A stretch of 64,000 bases of DNA, from the NCBI RefSeq assembly GCF_003711845.1, contig NZ_RHLQ01000001.1:62001-126000 (forward strand), given 5' to 3'. The DNA is from Lysinibacillus halotolerans. Lineage in GTDB: Bacteria; Bacillota; Bacilli; Bacillales_A; Planococcaceae. A program made the position numbers and the translations under genes. The notes beneath the pieces were generated by a model. It ran no database searches. It was not told the DNA's origin and saw nothing but the letters and a program-made list of their open reading frames with translations. Below, in pieces: positions 20,589 to 29,283 of this stretch. Every line of letters starts with the position of its first letter. Position 1 is the first letter of the stretch.

Positions 20589-21256
20589 TGATGATTAAAA
20601 TTGCACCATCCATTCTTGCAGCCGATTTTGCAAAATTAGGACAAGACGTAAAAGAAGTAGAAAAGGCAGGAGCTGAACTCATTCATATCGATGTAATGGA
20701 CGGCCATTTTGTTCCGAATATTACAATGGGTCCTATCGTTGTGGAAGCTTTACGTCCGATTACGAACTTACCTCTTGATGTTCATTTAATGATTGAAAAC
20801 CCAGAAAGTTATATCGAACAATTTGCGAAAGCTGGTGCTGATTATATCTCAATACATGTGGAAGCATGTCGACATTTGCATCGCACGATTCAATTGATTC
20901 GATCCTTTAATGTGAAACCGGGCGTTGTATTAAATCCTCATACACCAATCGAATCGATTCAACATATTTTGGAGGATATTGATTTTGTATTATTTATGAC
21001 CGTTAATCCTGGATTTGGTGGTCAAAAGTTTATTTCTTCAGTCGTTCCAAAAATTGAGGCATTATTTAAAATCATTAAAGAACGTGGATTAAACATTGAA
21101 ATTGAAGTTGATGGTGGAATTACGGCAGAAACGGTTGTACCTTGTGCTAAAGCAGGAGCAACGATGATTGTGGCAGGTTCAGCAATATTTAACAAAGAAG
21201 ATCGCACGAAGGCTTTGCAAGAGATTAAATTAGCTGGCGAGGCCGTTGTTCAATAG
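20588..21256 (+). CDS. rpe: Ribulose-phosphate 3-epimerase
   Basis: Interconverts ribulose 5-phosphate and xylulose 5-phosphate in the pentose phosphate pathway. The 222-residue TIM barrel has the family strings IAPSILAADFAKL, HIDVMDGHFVPNI (metal and catalytic Asp), MTVNPGFGGQKF and EVDGGI. Start is ATG 20588 or ATG 20591; GAGG at 20579-20582 fits either. It overlaps the rsgA stop by one base. Confidence 0.96.
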   Translation: MMIKIAPSILAADFAKLGQDVKEVEKAGAELIHIDVMDGHFVPNITMGPIVVEALRPITNLPLDVHLMIENPESYIEQFAKAGADYISIHVEACRHLHRTIQLIRSFNVKPGVVLNPHTPIESIQHILEDIDFVLFMTVNPGFGGQKFISSVVPKIEALFKIIKERGLNIEIEVDGGITAETVVPCAKAGATMIVAGSAIFNKEDRTKALQEIKLAGEAVVQ

Positions 21257-21257
21257 T

Positions 21258-21908
21258 ATGACAACTGTTGTAATTTGTTCTAGTGGACCGAAGCAGGAGC
21301 TATGTTCTTTTAAACCGTTTCAATTAAAAGATGTCATATTTATTGGTGCTGACAGAGGGTCTCTTTATTTAATTGAAGAAGGAATTATGCCAAAGGAAAT
21401 TGTCGGAGATTTTGATTCGTTATCAGAAGAAGAATGGATCAAAGTATCTACACTCGTTGAAAACGTTGAAAAAGTTCAAGCTGAGAAAGATGAAACGGAC
21501 ACCGATTTAGCTTTATTAAAGGCAATGAAATACGACCCGTCAGAAATCTATTTAACGGGTGTAACAGGTGGACGTTTAGATCATTTTGAGGCAGCCATTC
21601 GTTCCATGTATCGCTTTCAAATGTTAAATCAAAAAACAAAAATAAAAATTATAAACTCCCATAACGAAATTTGCATACTATTGCCTGGCAAACATACTAT
21701 ATTACGAGATGAAAAGTATCGATATATTTCATTTTTTGCTTATGAAAAGGAAGTAGAAAATGTGACATTACGTGGTGTAAAATACGAGACTACAAATGAA
21801 ACAATTGAAATTGGTACATCTCGCTTTACTAGTAATGAATTGATTTCTGAGCTTGGGTATATCTCTTTTTCATCAGGCATATGTTTAATGATAAGAAGCA
21901 GTGATTAA
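21258..21908 (+). CDS. thiN: Thiamine pyrophosphokinase
   Basis: Converts thiamine to thiamine pyrophosphate with ATP. The 216-residue protein has the family features GADRGSLYLIEEGIMPKEIVGDFDSL (here only as its separate motifs GADRG and GDFDS), DETDTDLALLKA and TGGRLDH. Start is taken at ATG 21258, one base after the rpe stop; the in-frame TTG at 21246 inside rpe would add four residues without a good binding site. It ends just before spoVM, as in B. subtilis. Confidence 0.93.
   Translation: MTTVVICSSGPKQELCSFKPFQLKDVIFIGADRGSLYLIEEGIMPKEIVGDFDSLSEEEWIKVSTLVENVEKVQAEKDETDTDLALLKAMKYDPSEIYLTGVTGGRLDHFEAAIRSMYRFQMLNQKTKIKIINSHNEICILLPGKHTILRDEKYRYISFFAYEKEVENVTLRGVKYETTNETIEIGTSRFTSNELISELGYISFSSGICLMIRSSD
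21857..21885 (+). promoter_or_regulatory. Candidate sigma-E (mother-cell) promoter for spoVM
   Basis: GTATATC (21857-21863) and CATATGTT (21878-21885) with a 14-base spacer resemble the sigma-E pattern (KMATATT, N14-15, CATACANT), matching 5 of 7 and 6 of 8 positions. It lies inside the end of thiN; a start near 21893 would leave the spoVM Shine-Dalgarno intact. SpoVM is a mother-cell protein under sigma-E in B. subtilis. Confidence 0.4.
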
Positions 21909-21923
21909 AAAGGAGGCCAGCGT

Positions 21924-22025
21924 TTGAGAGTTTATACATTTCAATTGCCGAAAATTGTTAGTAGCCTTACACGTAGTTGCATTAATTTATTTACAGGCGG
22001 CGGGAAGAAGAAGAAAAAGGAATAA
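21924..22025 (+). CDS. spoVM: Stage V sporulation protein M (SpoVM), small membrane-curvature peptide
   Basis: A 33-codon gene starting with TTG. AGGAGG (21911-21916) is seven bases upstream, an ideal site. The product begins MRVYTFQLPKIVSSL, matching the B. subtilis SpoVM opening MKFYTIKLPKFLGG, with the conserved Tyr4, Leu8, Pro9 and Lys10. SpoVM is an amphipathic helix that marks the convex forespore membrane and anchors the SpoIVA coat platform. Position between thiN and rpmB is conserved. Odd points: the usual peptide has 26 residues; this one continues with a glycine-rich turn and a run of five lysines before the final Glu. The gene shows that the organism belongs to a spore-forming lineage. 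Confidence 0.88.
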   Translation: MRVYTFQLPKIVSSLTRSCINLFTGGGKKKKKE

Positions 22026-22110
22026 TTTTTATTTCATTACTTATTTGATTTTCCAAAACGCCTATAAATTAAAACAAATGCATTTGGGAATACTTTCAGT
22101 AAAAAAGAAG

Positions 22111-22147
22111 GAACTGTCCTCTAAAATTGATAGGGCAGTTCTTTTTT
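22111..22147 (+). terminator. Terminator after spoVM
   Basis: GAACTGTCC pairs with GGGCAGTTC (one G-U pair) across a 12-base loop, followed by six T. It closes the long yloC-to-spoVM run of genes. Confidence 0.85.
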
Positions 22148-22169
22148 AATATAGTTTTTTCTAGTACAT

Positions 22170-22213
22170 AAAAAAACATCGACTTTTACATAATTTGTAA
22201 AAACCGATGTTTT
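22170..22213 (-). terminator. Terminator after rpmB
   Basis: On the minus strand AACATCG...CGATGTT with inner TTTACA/TGTAAA pairs, followed by a T-run (A-run on the plus strand at 22170-22176). It faces the spoVM terminator, separating convergent transcripts. Confidence 0.8.
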
Positions 22214-22229
22214 CAATGATGGAAGTTGA

Positions 22230-22418
22230 TTATACGCGTTCAACTTTACCAGATTTAAGAGCACGAGCAGATACCCATACACGTTTTGGTTTACCATTCA
22301 CTAGAATACGAACTTTTTGTAAGTTTGCACCCCAAGTACGTTTGTTAGCGTTCATAGCGTGTGAACGGTTGTTGCCTGAACGAGTTTTACGACCAGTTAC
22401 TACACATTGTTTAGGCAT
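22230..22418 (-). CDS. rpmB: Large ribosomal subunit protein bL28
   Basis: A 62-residue basic protein beginning [16 protein letters not shown], typical of bL28, and containing the [11 protein letters not shown] and [11 protein letters not shown] segments. Of the zinc-site cysteines seen in C+ forms only Cys5 is present, so this is the zinc-free type. GGAGGGA lies eight bases before the ATG on the minus strand. It is a single-gene unit with its own promoter and terminator, opposite to its neighbours, as in B. subtilis. Confidence 0.96.
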   Translation of the reverse strand: MPKQCVVTGRKTRSGNNRSHAMNANKRTWGANLQKVRILVNGKPKRVWVSARALKSGKVERV

Positions 22419-22743
22419 GTATATTCCCTCCTTACAGATGAATCTGAAAGATTGTTTTTCAGTTCTTTATTTCACATACTATAATAATTTAACATAGACA
22501 ACAAATCGTTGCAACCTATTTCACATAACCTTTCAAGAAAAAATCCTTTACAGTTAGAAAAAAGTCGGAGAAAATGGAAATGCTATATAAAAGCACTATC
22601 ATAGTATACATAAAGCATATTGGAATAGAAGGGAAATCGACGGATTCCAGTAATTAAGTAGACGGATGCTAACGTTTTCTTTTATAATGAATTTTTGTGT
22701 AGTACAATATAGATTAGTCAAAAAGAGCCAAGGGGGCAAATTT
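22419..22743. other. Divergent gene-free region rpmB / Asp23-family gene
   Basis: This 325-base stretch holds the rpmB leader and promoter at its left and presumably a promoter for the right-hand gene, for which only a weak TACAAT (22703-22708) is seen. No reading frame with a plausible ribosome binding site was found in the middle; it is simply AT-rich. Confidence 0.5.
22476..22504 (-). promoter_or_regulatory. Candidate rpmB promoter
   Basis: On the minus strand TTGTTG (22504-22499), 17-base spacer, TAGTAT (22481-22476). The leader would be about 50 bases and holds the small hairpin CAGAT/ATCTG. Confidence 0.45.
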
Positions 22744-23106
22744 ATGTCAGTAGAAATTAATAATGATTTCGGACAAATTGATATTTCAAATGATGTAATT
22801 GCACAAATAGCTGGTGGAGCTGCAATTGAATGCTACGGTATTGTTGGTATGGCATCAAAACACCAAATTCGAGATGGTTTAACAGATATTTTACGAAAAG
22901 AAAACTTTACTAAAGGCGTTATTATTCGTCAAGAAGGACAAGACCTTCATATTGACATGTATATTATAGTTAGTTATGGAACGAAAATTTCTGAAGTAGC
23001 CTATCAAGTTCAATCAAAAGTAAAATACACAGTAAATAAAACATTAGGTATGAGCGTTAAATCAGTTAACATTTTTGTTCAAGGCGTTCGTGTTATGAAT
23101 GTGTAA
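22744..23106 (+). CDS. yloU: Asp23/Gls24 family envelope stress protein (YloU)
   Basis: A 120-residue protein of the Asp23/Gls24 family (DUF322), members of which are linked to alkaline or envelope stress in Firmicutes; the exact biochemical role is unknown. Typical strings are VIAQIAGGAAIECYGIVGM and VNIFVQGVRV. Start is ATG 22744 with AAGGGGGC (22730-22737) upstream; the frame extends to 22666 without a second good site. It always precedes fakA in this neighbourhood, 18 bases apart. Confidence 0.9.
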   Translation: MSVEINNDFGQIDISNDVIAQIAGGAAIECYGIVGMASKHQIRDGLTDILRKENFTKGVIIRQEGQDLHIDMYIIVSYGTKISEVAYQVQSKVKYTVNKTLGMSVKSVNIFVQGVRVMNV

Positions 23107-23124
23107 GAGGAGGATTTAAATCGG

Positions 23125-24777
23125 ATGAAGTCACTAGACGGAATCAAATTTGCCGAAATGGTGCAGATGGGTGCCCATCACCTATCACAAAATGCAAGTT
23201 ATGTTGACTCGTTAAATGTTTTTCCAGTTCCCGATGGAGATACTGGTACGAATATGAATTTGTCCATGACATCTGGTGCTAAAGAAACAGAAGTAAATGC
23301 ACAAAAACATATTGGGAAAACTGCCCAGAGCTTATCAAAAGGATTATTAATGGGAGCCCGAGGAAATTCGGGGGTTATTTTGTCCCAGTTATTCCGTGGA
23401 TTCGGAAAAGCGATAGAAAAAGAAGAAGAAATTGATGCCTATCGCTTAGCAAATGCGTTTCAAGCGGGTGTTGATACGGCCTATAAAGCTGTAATGAAAC
23501 CTGTAGAAGGTACAATTTTAACCGTTGCCCGTGAAGCTGCTGCAAAAGCAGTAGAAGTTGCAGAAACGGAAACTGATATTATTAAAGTGGTGGAAGCATT
23601 AGTTGCTGAAGGGAAAAAATCATTGGATCGTACCCCTGACTTACTGCCGGTTTTAAAAGAAGTTGGTGTAGTAGATAGTGGTGGACAAGGTTTACTTTTC
23701 GTTTATGAAGGCTTTCTTGCATCTCTAAAAGGTGAAGCGCTTCCAGAACGTAACGATGCATCCCTTGATGATTTAATTAGTGCTGAACATCACCGGGCAC
23801 AAGATTTTATGAGTACGGAAGAGATTGTTTTTGGCTATTGTACTGAAATTATGGTTCGATTAGAAAAAGATAAAGAGCCGTTTGATGAAATGAAGTTCCG
23901 TGAAGAGTTAAATGTCATGGGAGATTCTTTACTAGTTGTTTCCGATGACGAAATTGCAAAGGTACATATTCACTCTGAAACACCGGGAGCTGTACTTTCT
24001 GCAGGTCAAAAATATGGTAGCTTAATTAAAATTAAAGTAGATAACATGCGAGAGCAACATTCTGCTATTGTCAATGACCATTCCGATTCAGCAGTGGTTC
24101 CAGCAAAGAAAAAAGAAAAACATCCATATGCGGTTGTAACGATTGCCATGGGTGAAGGAATAGCGAATCTTTTACGCAGCATCGGCGCTTCTTATGTTAT
24201 AGAAGGTGGACAAACGATGAACCCTTCTACAGAAGATATTGTTAAAGCGGTGAAAGAAATTGAAGCTGAACGTGTATTAATTTTACCGAATAACAAAAAT
24301 ATTTTAATGGCTGCTGAGCAGGCTGTAGAATTATTAGATATAGAAGCTGCAGTCGTACCGACGAAAACAATTCCTCAAGGAATGGCTGCTATTTTAGCCT
24401 TTAATCCTGAAGCTTCCGTAGAAGATAATAAAGAAGGAATGACTGAGGCGTTTTCCCATGTGAAGACTGGCCAGGTAACTTTTGCGGTACGTGATACTTC
24501 CATTGATGGTGTCGAAATTCGCAAAGATGATTATATGGCTTTAGCAGAAGGAAAAATCATTTTATCAACGCCTAAAATGTTAGAGGCAGCAAAAAAGGTC
24601 GTTTCTGAATTAGTTGATGAAGATTCAGAAATTATTACTATTTTATACGGAGAAGATGCAACAGCAGAGCAAGCGAATGAACTTTCAAGCTTTATCGAAA
24701 GTCATTATCCAGATGCTGAAGTAGAAATTGTAGAGGGAAAACAATCCTTATATCCGTTTATTTTATCAATCGAATAA
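23125..24777 (+). CDS. fakA: Fatty acid kinase, ATP-binding subunit FakA (DAK2 domain; YloV)
   Basis: FakA works with the lipid-binding FakB to phosphorylate fatty acids to acyl-phosphates, which enter phospholipid synthesis via PlsX/PlsY. The N-terminal DhaL/DAK2 domain has the Mg-ADP motif PVPDGDTGTNMNLSM and GARGNSGVILSQ; a DegV-like C-terminal region follows (about 320-550). 550 residues, as expected. Its pathway links it to plsX about 4.5 kb downstream. Confidence 0.93.
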   Translation: MKSLDGIKFAEMVQMGAHHLSQNASYVDSLNVFPVPDGDTGTNMNLSMTSGAKETEVNAQKHIGKTAQSLSKGLLMGARGNSGVILSQLFRGFGKAIEKEEEIDAYRLANAFQAGVDTAYKAVMKPVEGTILTVAREAAAKAVEVAETETDIIKVVEALVAEGKKSLDRTPDLLPVLKEVGVVDSGGQGLLFVYEGFLASLKGEALPERNDASLDDLISAEHHRAQDFMSTEEIVFGYCTEIMVRLEKDKEPFDEMKFREELNVMGDSLLVVSDDEIAKVHIHSETPGAVLSAGQKYGSLIKIKVDNMREQHSAIVNDHSDSAVVPAKKKEKHPYAVVTIAMGEGIANLLRSIGASYVIEGGQTMNPSTEDIVKAVKEIEAERVLILPNNKNILMAAEQAVELLDIEAAVVPTKTIPQGMAAILAFNPEASVEDNKEGMTEAFSHVKTGQVTFAVRDTSIDGVEIRKDDYMALAEGKIILSTPKMLEAAKKVVSELVDEDSEIITILYGEDATAEQANELSSFIESHYPDAEVEIVEGKQSLYPFILSIE

Positions 24778-24786
24778 TCCATCTTG

Positions 24787-24826
24787 ATAGCCTTCTCATA
24801 AATTATAGGGAAGGCTATATTTTTTA
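24787..24826 (+). terminator. Terminator after fakA
   Basis: ATAGCCTTC and GAAGGCTAT form a 9-bp stem with a 14-base loop, followed by ATTTTTT. Confidence 0.8.
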
Positions 24827-24977
24827 TAAAGACAACCGTGGGTGTACAAATTTTTAGAAAACTATTTATTTTGAATGTCATAGAATGTTCATGATAAACT
24901 AGGCTTAAATTAAAAGACATTATCGAAATGATTTTCTATGAATCTGGAATAGAATAATCGTTTAAGGGGGAGATAGG

Positions 24978-25640
24978 TTGAAATTCACATCTGTATTTGA
25001 CATCATAGGACCGGTTATGATTGGCCCTTCATCTTCTCATACGGCTGGTGCAGCACGCATCGGACGAGTGGCGAGAGATTTATTTGGTCGAAAACCTAAA
25101 TGGGCAAAAATTCATCTATATGGCTCTTTTGCAGAGACGTATAAAGGACATGGAACGGACGTAGCGATTGTAGGTGGATTGCTGGATTTTGATACTTTTG
25201 ATGAACGTATTAAAACGTCCTTTGAGCTTGCAAAAGAAGCGGGGTTAGAATTTGAAATTATTCCAGAGACGGCTAATAAGGAGCATCCGAATACGGCACG
25301 CATTGTTTTAGGGGATGAAATAGATGAGTTGTCGGTTGAAGGAATTTCTATCGGTGGCGGAAAAATTGAAATCAGTGAAGTAAATGGATTTAAGCTACGT
25401 TTAACGGGGGGTATGCCGGCTTTACTAGTTGTTCATGACGACCGTGCCGGTTGTATTGCAAACGTTGCCAATTGTTTGGCAATGCATCATGTCAACATCG
25501 GTCATATGGAAGTATCGCGAATTGAGCGTGGTTTAACCGCATTAATGGTCATCGAAGTGGACCAAAATGTTGATGATCGCATCATACAACAAATTTCAAT
25601 GATACCAAACATTACGAAAGTATCTAAAATTAACAATTAG
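24978..25640 (+). CDS. sdaAB: L-serine ammonia-lyase, iron-sulfur-dependent, beta subunit
   Basis: With SdaAA it deaminates L-serine to pyruvate. The 220-residue beta subunit has the FDIIGPVMIGPSSSHTAGAARIG opening (as separate motifs GPVMIGPSSSHTAG and AARIG) and a C-terminal ACT domain (about 148-220) that may sense serine. The start is TTG 24978, required to match the family N-terminus (MKFTSVFDI); AAGGGGGAG (24964-24972) precedes it. A weak TTGAAT (24871-24876)/GATAAA (24893-24898) pair may be the promoter. Eleven bases separate it from sdaAA. Confidence 0.94.
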   Translation: MKFTSVFDIIGPVMIGPSSSHTAGAARIGRVARDLFGRKPKWAKIHLYGSFAETYKGHGTDVAIVGGLLDFDTFDERIKTSFELAKEAGLEFEIIPETANKEHPNTARIVLGDEIDELSVEGISIGGGKIEISEVNGFKLRLTGGMPALLVVHDDRAGCIANVANCLAMHHVNIGHMEVSRIERGLTALMVIEVDQNVDDRIIQQISMIPNITKVSKINN

Positions 25641-25651
25641 GAGTGAGCTAG

Positions 25652-26545
25652 ATGGACGTATTATTTCGAAACGTACGAGAATTGGTTGAACTTGCGGATA
25701 AAGAAAATAAGCTCATCTCTGATATTATGATTGAACAAGAAATGAACATGAGTGGACGTTCAAGGGAAGCCATTTTTGAACAAATGGATAAAAACTTAGT
25801 TGTAATGGAGCAGGCGGTTGAACGGGGGTTAAATGGTGTTCAATCCGTATCTGGTTTAACAGGTGGAGATGCTGTATTACTACAAAAATATATATCATCA
25901 GGTAAAAGTTTATCTGGAGACTTACTGTTAGATGCAGTAAGTAAAGCGGTTGCCACAAATGAAGTCAATGCTGCTATGGGAACAATTTGTGCAACACCAA
26001 CTGCGGGATCAGCTGGAGTTGTTCCGGGAACTCTATTTGCCGTGAAAAATAAATTGAATCCTAGCAGAGAGCAAATGATTCGCTTTTTATTTACTTCTGG
26101 TGCTTTTGGATTTGTTGTAGCGAACAACGCTTTTATTTCTGGTGCAGCTGGAGGCTGCCAAGCTGAAGTCGGTTCTGCTGCAGGGATGGCAGCTGCTGCT
26201 ATTGTAGAAATGGCGGGTGGAACACCAGCTCAAAGTGCAGAAGCCTTTGCTATTACGTTGAAAAACATGCTTGGATTAGTTTGTGACCCCGTTGCAGGAC
26301 TCGTTGAAGTGCCGTGTGTAAAACGTAATGCGATGGGTGCTGCCAACGCAATGGTTGCCGCTGATATGGCACTTGCTGGGATAACAAGTCGGATTCCTTG
26401 TGATGAAGTAATTGGAGCGATGTTTAGAATCGGTCAAACGATGCACCCGAGCTTAAAAGAAACAGCCCGTGGTGGTTTAGCTGCAACGCCTACTGGTCAG
26501 GCTCTTGCTGCGAAAATCTTTGGGAGCGCGGTAAAAGTTGACTAG
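25652..26545 (+). CDS. sdaAA: L-serine ammonia-lyase, iron-sulfur-dependent, alpha subunit
   Basis: Catalytic subunit holding the [4Fe-4S] cluster. Conserved cysteines sit in GTICATPTAGSAG, CDPVAGLVEVPC and GGCQAEVGSAAGMA. 297 residues. GGAGTGAG (25641-25648) is the ribosome binding site. The end overlaps recG by eight bases. Confidence 0.95.
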   Translation: MDVLFRNVRELVELADKENKLISDIMIEQEMNMSGRSREAIFEQMDKNLVVMEQAVERGLNGVQSVSGLTGGDAVLLQKYISSGKSLSGDLLLDAVSKAVATNEVNAAMGTICATPTAGSAGVVPGTLFAVKNKLNPSREQMIRFLFTSGAFGFVVANNAFISGAAGGCQAEVGSAAGMAAAAIVEMAGGTPAQSAEAFAITLKNMLGLVCDPVAGLVEVPCVKRNAMGAANAMVAADMALAGITSRIPCDEVIGAMFRIGQTMHPSLKETARGGLAATPTGQALAAKIFGSAVKVD

Positions 26546-28583
26546 TATTACTGATCCGGTTATAGCTTTAAAAGGAATTGGGAAAGAAACGGCTGATCAC
26601 CTCGGTGATATGGGAATTTATACGATAGAAGATTTAATTTGGACATTTCCATATCGACATGAAGATTATCGTTTGAAGGATTTGGCTACAACACCTCACA
26701 ATGAGAAAGTAACCATTGAAGCAAGGGTAGAAAGTGTCCCTTCTGTCCTTTATTTAGGGAAAAATAAGTCACGAATTCAAGTAACCGTTTTAGCAGGAAG
26801 ACATCTCGTAAAAGTTGTTTTTTTTAATCAAAATTATTTAAAAACAAAATTAACGCCAGGTACAATCGTAACCGTATCAGGGAAATGGGATAGAGGAAGA
26901 CAGGTCATCAATGGTACATCCATCAAATTTGGCCCGAAAACCGATAATGCAGATTTTGAACCGGTATACAGTTTAAAGGGATCCATTCACCAAAATAAGT
27001 TTCGTAAATATATGCGACAAGCGTTAGATGTAATCGGTGGCGACATGGATGAAACACTTCCGAAGCATCTTTTGGAGCAATATCAGTTGCTCCCGATTTT
27101 AGATGCTTTGGAAGGAGTTCATTTCCCGAAAGATGCAAACCAGGCGAAACAGGCTAGAAGACGTTTTGTATATGAGGAACTGTTGCATTTCCAATTACGT
27201 ATTCAATCTTTGCGTAAGGCAAGGAAAGAAAATGAAAAGGGCATTGCCATTGCCTATGATTTACAAAAAGTGCGTCAATTTATACAAAGGATTCCATTTG
27301 AGCTTACGAATGCTCAAAAAAGAGTCGTAAATGAAATTTGTAAAGATTTAAAAGAGCCCCATCGTATGAATCGTCTATTACAAGGGGATGTTGGTTCTGG
27401 TAAGACGATTGTTGCTGCCATTTGTCTTTATGCTGCCGTTACAGCGGGCTATCAAGGAGCTTTAATGGCACCTACAGAAATTTTAGCTGAACAACATGCT
27501 AAGTCTTTACAATCGTTGTTTGAACCGATTGGGGTGAAAATTGCACTGCTTTCAGGTTCTACTAAAACGAAAGAAAGACGGCTTTTATTAGAACAATTAC
27601 AAAATGGAGAAATTAATATTTTAATAGGGACCCATGCGTTAATACAACCGGATGTTATTTTTTCTAATCTTGGATTTGTCATTACCGATGAGCAACATCG
27701 GTTCGGAGTAGAACAGCGTAGAATTCTTAGAGACAAAGGGATGAATCCCGACGTACTTTTTATGACTGCAACTCCAATCCCAAGAACGTTAGCAATTACT
27801 GCATTCGGTGAAATGGACGTTTCGATAATCGATGAATTACCAGCTGGACGTAAAGAAATCGAGACCCATTGGTTGAAGAAAGAACAATTAAATGCTGTCA
27901 TTTCAAAAATGGAATTAGAAATACGACAGGGAAGACAAGCCTATGTAATCTGTCCCCTTATTGAAGAATCGGAGAAATTGGACGTTCAAAATGCAGTGGA
28001 AGTATATGAACAATTGGCGACGATTTTTAATGGTCGCTATAATGTAGGTTTAATGCACGGCAGACTTCTTTCAGAAGAAAAGGATGAAGTGATGCGAGCA
28101 TTTACAGAAGGTAAGATCGATGTACTTGTTTCTACAACCGTCGTGGAAGTAGGGGTAAATGTTCCAAACGCTACTTTTATGGCTATTTATGATGCCGACC
28201 GATTTGGATTGTCTCAGCTTCATCAATTACGCGGCCGGGTTGGGCGTGGCCAGCATCAGTCCTATTGTATTTTGCTCGCAGACCCGAAAACAGATGAAGG
28301 GAAAGAGCGAATGTTGTCCATGACCCAAACAAACGATGGTTTTAAACTTGCTGAAAAGGACTTGGAATTGCGGGGACCAGGAGATTTCTTTGGAAAGAAA
28401 CAGAGTGGATTGCCAGATTTTAAAATGGCTGATTTAGTCCATGATTATCGAACGTTAGAAGTAGCAAGGCAGGATGCTGCAAAGCTTATTTATGATGAGC
28501 AGTTTTGGCAAGATGCGGAATATCGTTATTTGCGTGAAATGTTAGAGGAATCCGGAGTTTTAACGGGAGAACGAATTGACTAA
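26538..28583 (+). CDS. recG: ATP-dependent DNA helicase RecG
   Basis: Remodels stalled forks and branched DNA (fork reversal). The 681-residue protein has an N-terminal wedge OB domain (about 60-155), helicase core with Walker A GDVGSGKT, DEQH motif II, ATPIPRT motif III and QLRGRVGRG motif VI. It starts with TTG at 26538 inside the end of sdaAA; no alternative ATG fits the family N-terminus (the next in-frame ATG would drop the ALKGIGKETA HhH-like opening). A strong terminator follows. Confidence 0.95.
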   Translation: MTSITDPVIALKGIGKETADHLGDMGIYTIEDLIWTFPYRHEDYRLKDLATTPHNEKVTIEARVESVPSVLYLGKNKSRIQVTVLAGRHLVKVVFFNQNYLKTKLTPGTIVTVSGKWDRGRQVINGTSIKFGPKTDNADFEPVYSLKGSIHQNKFRKYMRQALDVIGGDMDETLPKHLLEQYQLLPILDALEGVHFPKDANQAKQARRRFVYEELLHFQLRIQSLRKARKENEKGIAIAYDLQKVRQFIQRIPFELTNAQKRVVNEICKDLKEPHRMNRLLQGDVGSGKTIVAAICLYAAVTAGYQGALMAPTEILAEQHAKSLQSLFEPIGVKIALLSGSTKTKERRLLLEQLQNGEINILIGTHALIQPDVIFSNLGFVITDEQHRFGVEQRRILRDKGMNPDVLFMTATPIPRTLAITAFGEMDVSIIDELPAGRKEIETHWLKKEQLNAVISKMELEIRQGRQAYVICPLIEESEKLDVQNAVEVYEQLATIFNGRYNVGLMHGRLLSEEKDEVMRAFTEGKIDVLVSTTVVEVGVNVPNATFMAIYDADRFGLSQLHQLRGRVGRGQHQSYCILLADPKTDEGKERMLSMTQTNDGFKLAEKDLELRGPGDFFGKKQSGLPDFKMADLVHDYRTLEVARQDAAKLIYDEQFWQDAEYRYLREMLEESGVLTGERID

Positions 28584-28599
28584 ATAAATGCTTTTTTAT

Positions 28600-28633
28600 G
28601 AACGTAACATTTTTTGTTGCGTTCTTTTTTTTT
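28600..28633 (+). terminator. Terminator after recG
   Basis: GAACGTAACA pairs with TGTTGCGTTC (one G-U) over a 5-base T loop, followed by nine T. Its right arm overlaps the proposed -35 element of fapR. Confidence 0.88.
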
Positions 28634-28645
28634 GAAATGTATACT
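28617..28645 (+). promoter_or_regulatory. Candidate fapR operon promoter
   Basis: TTGCGT (28617-28622), 17-base spacer, TATACT (28640-28645). The predicted start near 28652 falls inside the FapR-box-like site. Confidence 0.6.
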
Positions 28646-28649
28646 GGTA

Positions 28650-28666
28650 TTAGTACCAAGTGCTAA
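28650..28666. promoter_or_regulatory. FapR operator
   Basis: TTAGTACCAAGTGCTAA is an inverted repeat (TTAGNAC/GTNCTAA halves) matching the known FapR box that begins TTAGTACC. Placed just after the -10, it would block fapR-plsX-fabD-fabG transcription until malonyl-CoA releases FapR. Confidence 0.8.
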
Positions 28667-28692
28667 AAAAATTAGAAGTAGGTGACGAGGGA

Positions 28693-29283
28693 TTGAAGCG
28701 AACAAAAAAAGAACGTCAACGACTACTAACGGAAACAATTGAACAGAACCCATTCGTCACCGATGAACAGTTAGCTTCCGAGTTTGGAGTCAGCGTTCAA
28801 ACCATACGTCTAGATAGGATGGAACTTTCTATTCCTGAATTGCGTGAACGTATAAAAGACGTAGCTGCTAAAAATTATGAGAACGAAGTAAAGGCTCTAC
28901 CAATTGATGAAGTAATTGGAGAAATTATTGATATTGAATTAGATCAACGTGCCCTATCTATTTTTGATGTGAAAGAGGAGCATGTTTTCCAACGTAATGG
29001 CATTGCGAGGGGACATCATTTATTTGCACAAGCAAACTCGTTAGCGGTTGCGGTAATTAATGATGAACTGGCATTGACTGTAAAATCAAATGTCATCTTT
29101 GTAAAACCTGTGAAAGCAGGTGACCGTGTGATAACGAAAGCAACAGTACGCGGCCAAGACGATCAAAAAAATCGTACATATATAGATGTTGTATCAACTG
29201 TAAATAATGAAACTGTTTTTAAAGGTGAATTTGAGATGTATCGCACGAAAGGTTTAGGTGACCAAAATGAAAATAGCAATTGA
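28693..29283 (+). CDS. fapR: Transcription factor FapR, malonyl-CoA-responsive repressor of lipid synthesis
   Basis: FapR represses fatty-acid and phospholipid genes; malonyl-CoA relieves it. The 196-residue protein has an N-terminal HTH (about 20-45; [20 protein letters not shown] region) and a C-terminal hot-dog ligand domain with [19 protein letters not shown] (as its motif [11 protein letters not shown]). Start: TTG 28693 gives [12 protein letters not shown], matching B. subtilis FapR (MRRNKRERQ), with AGGTGA (28680-28685) seven bases upstream. The upstream in-frame GTG at 28660 lies inside the operator and is unlikely. Overlaps plsX by 17 bases. Confidence 0.94.
   Translation: MKRTKKERQRLLTETIEQNPFVTDEQLASEFGVSVQTIRLDRMELSIPELRERIKDVAAKNYENEVKALPIDEVIGEIIDIELDQRALSIFDVKEEHVFQRNGIARGHHLFAQANSLAVAVINDELALTVKSNVIFVKPVKAGDRVITKATVRGQDDQKNRTYIDVVSTVNNETVFKGEFEMYRTKGLGDQNENSN

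Noticed and set aside
22207-22497. Plus-strand frame opposite rpmB
   Set aside because: It is the antisense of the clear bL28 gene, with no ribosome binding site or recognisable motif.
28660-28692. GTG 28660 as fapR start
   Set aside because: It lies inside the FapR operator and the likely transcription start, and it would add 11 residues not found in the family; TTG 28693 fits the alignment.
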